Source of the DNA: Candidatus Huberarchaeum crystalense
Lineage (GTDB): Archaea > Huberarchaeota > Huberarchaeia > Huberarchaeales > Huberarchaeaceae
Reading direction: 5' to 3'
NCBI GenBank assembly: GCA_002789275.1
Contig: PFSX01000054.1
Location: forward strand, 1 to 23,248
Length of the DNA stretch: 23,248 nt
Position numbers and translations under genes: made by a program
Shown: positions 21,630 through 23,248 of the stretch, one piece after another
How the letters are laid out: the number at the start of each line of letters is the position of its first letter
Position numbering within the stretch: position 1 is the first letter of the stretch
The notes under the pieces: model-generated
What the model saw: only the letters and a program-made list of their open reading frames with translations
Databases searched by the model: none
What the model was told of the DNA's origin: nothing

Positions 21630-22114
21630 GTATCATCTCTTCTTTTGATGCTTTTATATATATTTTGGTGTTGGTGTTGATCTTAGAGGCAATTACACTT
21701 GTTTTGCAATATTTTTTAGTTGATTTTGAAGGTGTTCAAAAGGCAAAGAAAGAAATTAAAGCACTTCAAGAAAAAGCAAAACAAGCAAGCTCTAAAAAAC
21801 AAACAGAAATATCTAAACAAGTGCTTATGTCTACTTTTTCAATGATGAAATATCAAAAACAATATCTTATTGCATCTTTCATATTGTTTCCTTTATTCTT
21901 TTTCTTGCTTCAAAACCCTGTTTTTATGAGCATTTTTTCTAGTATTTTGACTTTAAATGTTGATTCTATTAGGCAAGTAATTTGTTCAGGAGAAGGATGC
22001 ATCAGAGGACCGGTGCTTTTTATTTTTGGAGTATCGCTTAGTTGGTTTTGGACTTATATTTTGCTTTTTATGGCAGCTTCAATAATAGGATCAAAATTGT
22101 TTTTGAAGTATTAA
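21626..22114 (+). CDS. DUF106/EMC3-TMCO1-like membrane insertase (YidC/Oxa1 superfamily)
   Basis: Predicted 162-residue integral membrane protein. TM1 is about residues 8-30 (AFIYILVLVLILEAITLVLQ), followed by a charged cytoplasmic helical hairpin (EGVQKAKKEIKALQEKAKQA...). TM2 is near 80-97 (QYLIASFILFPLFFFLL) and TM3 near 132-155 (SLSWFWTYILLFMAASIIGS). This three-helix plan with a coiled coil after TM1 is the archaeal DUF106 pattern, related to YidC/Oxa1/EMC3 insertases that place membrane proteins beside or without SecY. It fits with SRP54 nearby. AAGGAAAG six bases before the ATG serves as ribosome binding site. Its 3' end is duplicated downstream. Confidence 0.85.
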   Translation: MSIISSFDAFIYILVLVLILEAITLVLQYFLVDFEGVQKAKKEIKALQEKAKQASSKKQTEISKQVLMSTFSMMKYQKQYLIASFILFPLFFFLLQNPVFMSIFSSILTLNVDSIRQVICSGEGCIRGPVLFIFGVSLSWFWTYILLFMAASIIGSKLFLKY

Positions 22115-22215
22115 TTAGTTGATTATAGTGTTAGCAACATATTAGATTCTTTTGTTGTTTTTGAATATTAATTGTAAGGTGTAGGCAAATATGTTTGTTG
22201 TTTTTGAATTTGATT
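22098..22215. repeat. degenerate tandem copies of the DUF106 gene tail
   Basis: TTGTTTTTGAAGTATTAATT at 22098 spans the end of the DUF106 gene. Related sequences recur at 22155 (TTGTTTTTGAATATTAATT) and 22197 (TTGTTTTTGAATTTGATT) in the spacer. Copies are diverged and unevenly spaced, consistent with an old gene-tail duplication. The rest of this spacer (to 22279) is AT-rich and empty. Confidence 0.6.
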
Positions 22216-22279
22216 ATTTTAGAGTTTTAAGGGTTTTAAATTAAACATTATTAATTACAACAAATTACAACAATAATAT

Positions 22280-22831
22280 ATGGTAGATTTCACAATCTTT
22301 TTGCAACCACTTTATCCTGTACTCATTGCTATCTTTTTTATGGCGTTGTTGTATGGAGTTTTATCTGCATCTAAAATATTTTCAGCAAGTATTGTTACAA
22401 ATGCTATACTATCTGCTACTTTTGGTTTGTTGGTTCTTTTAGTGGTATGGGACACTAATGAAGAGGCTATTACTGGCTTTTTTGGGGTTTTGCCGATTTT
22501 GCTGATAATTTTATTAATTACAATAATAATTTTAGGAATGTTTGGCATTGATATGAAGACACTTATGGGTGACTTTAACCTTAAATATTATTTAGAGAGA
22601 AGATCTGAAGCAAAAGTAACTGGTTTAATTATTAAAGGAGTAATTTATCCTTTAATAATTGGTTTTATTTTTTGGTTTTTGATTGAATTTGTGTTTGTGC
22701 CCTTAAAAATGTTTGAGGTAAATCCTATTACTAGTCTTTTACATGCGTTTTTCACTCCAGATATATTTATCACTATTGTGATTATTATTAGTATGATTGC
22801 TTTGATGTGGTATTTTGTTAAGTCTGATTGA
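22280..22831 (+). CDS. multi-pass membrane protein of unknown function
   Basis: Predicted 183-residue hydrophobic protein with about five transmembrane helices: LYPVLIAIFFMALLYGVL, NAILSATFGLLVLLVVW, VLPILLIILLITIIILGMF, VIYPLIIGFIFWFLIEFVFV and FITIVIIISMIALMWYFV. A charged loop (MKTLMGDFNLKYYLERRSEA) sits between helices three and four. I recognise no family. It follows the DUF106 insertase by 165 bases on the same strand. The ATG is preceded by AATAATAT and no Shine-Dalgarno sequence. It may be a component of the membrane-protein biogenesis group, but that is only context. Confidence 0.7.
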   Translation: MVDFTIFLQPLYPVLIAIFFMALLYGVLSASKIFSASIVTNAILSATFGLLVLLVVWDTNEEAITGFFGVLPILLIILLITIIILGMFGIDMKTLMGDFNLKYYLERRSEAKVTGLIIKGVIYPLIIGFIFWFLIEFVFVPLKMFEVNPITSLLHAFFTPDIFITIVIIISMIALMWYFVKSD

Positions 22832-22836
22832 AAATA

Positions 22837-22991
22837 GAATTCTTTGAATGTTTGGGTTCTGTGAAAACTATTGGGGTTTTCTTATTAAACAATTATTATA
22901 ATCTTTACACTCTAGAATTCTTTGAATGTTTGGGTTCTGTGAAAACTATTGGGGTTTTCTTATTAAACAATTATTATAATCTTTACACTCT
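22837..22991. repeat. two tandem 78-bp copies
   Basis: GAATTCTTTGAATGTTTGGG starts at 22837 and again at 22915; the copies look identical over almost all 78 bases. Because 78 is a multiple of three, a TTG-initiated frame stays open through both copies. I regard that as a by-product. The array lies between a membrane protein gene and the tRNA. Confidence 0.93.
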
Positions 22992-23003
22992 TTGCTCGCA
23001 AAG

Positions 23004-23078
23004 TATCAGGGGGGGGAATTGAACCCCCGACCTCTAGATTATGAGTCTAGCGCTCTAAACCAACTGAGCTACCCTGAC
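23004..23078 (-). tRNA. trnM: tRNA-Met (CAU anticodon)
   Basis: On the minus strand the acceptor GTCAGGG pairs with CCCTGAT, with a G1-U72 wobble. The D-arm is TAGCTCAGTTGGTTTAGAGC, the anticodon stem CTAGA/TCTAG encloses loop CTCATAA (anticodon CAU), and the T-arm is GGGGG-TTCAATT-CCCCC. The discriminator is A, and CCA is not encoded. The anticodon stem lacks the three G-C pairs of initiator tRNA, so it is an elongator Met tRNA. A tRNA-Ile2 with modified CAU cannot be excluded. No intron. Confidence 0.93.
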
Positions 23079-23176
23079 TTAAATTTTTTAAAACACATGA
23101 CAACTATTAAAACAAACAAAACAAAAAAATCACAACATACTTGAATATTCAAATTTCAAATAGCGACACAAACCAA

Positions 23177-23248
23177 TTATTTATTTTTTGTCAACTTCTC
23201 TAACTTTTCTTGTGCTTGTTGTATTGTGCGCTCCAAAACTTCTTTTAT
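23177..23248 (-). CDS. C-terminus of a protein with a coiled-coil end, cut by the window
   Basis: The minus strand is open from the window edge to a TAA at 23179-23177, giving 23 codons (EVLERTIQQAQEKLEKLTKN near the end). The heptad-like pattern of Leu/Ile with Glu and Lys suggests an amphipathic helix. Too short to name; prefoldin-like or similar coiled-coil proteins would fit but are not shown. Confidence 0.5.
   Translation of the reverse strand: MKEVLERTIQQAQEKLEKLTKNK

Noticed and set aside
22828..23022. 64-codon plus-strand frame starting with TTG after the membrane protein
   Set aside because: It exists only because a 78-bp repeat is a multiple of three; no promoter or Shine-Dalgarno sequence, and it runs into the tRNA.

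Overview
The window is a compact, AT-rich archaeal chromosome segment. Archaea-specific genes show this: eL19, eL21, eS6, RpoF (Rpb4-like), PCNA, Hef/XPF-type repair proteins, SRP54, ThpR, a DUF655 protein and a DUF106/EMC3-like insertase. Small gene sizes, lysine-rich low-complexity tails, many proteins without obvious relatives and a split Hef suggest a reduced-genome (DPANN-like) archaeon. I cannot assign a phylum from sequence alone. No transposase, CRISPR array or phage gene is visible.

Layout. 1-223: 5' part of a serpin-like gene (minus), broken by two apparent frameshifts. 224-617: gene-free, with a dispersed 69-bp element. 618-5635: three secreted or membrane-anchored surface proteins. 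5714-8954: DNA repair block, with a Hef-type helicase and an ERCC4 nuclease as separate genes and an asparagine-synthase-like ATP-pyrophosphatase between them. 9116-9709: small membrane-anchored protein. 9899-12382: ribosomal operon eL19-uL18-uS5-uL30. 12644-12756: free-standing 5S rRNA. 12982-13719: PCNA. 13887-15741: eL21-RpoF-DUF655-ThpR. 15809-17241: a divergent pair of unknown membrane proteins, one needing a -1 frameshift at an A7 run. 17282-18625: SRP54 (minus). 19004-19492: dCMP-deaminase-like protein. 19509-21121: UPF0200-type kinase plus a membrane protein (minus). 21142-22831: eS6, a tiny bridging ORF, a DUF106 insertase and a multi-pass membrane protein. 23004-23078: tRNA-Met(CAU) (minus). 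23177-23248: C-terminus of another minus-strand gene.

Functionally the window combines translation (ribosomal proteins, 5S rRNA, tRNA), transcription (RpoF), protein targeting and insertion (SRP54, DUF106), replication and repair (PCNA, Hef parts), RNA and nucleotide metabolism (ThpR, deaminase) and the cell surface.

Four genome-level signals stand out. (1) GCGCGC occurs about 32 times, in genes and spacers and in several reading frames, where base composition predicts fewer than one; it behaves like a highly iterated palindrome. (2) Short tandem duplications (21-78 bp) sit at many gene borders and copy promoters, start regions or gene tails. (3) A bipartite motif (TTAAAC-like box, about ten bases, then TAAATATATTATG) precedes several genes and the 5S rRNA, implying leaderless transcription. 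(4) Two genes are broken at A-runs, each time by one missing base, while longer A-runs in other genes are intact.
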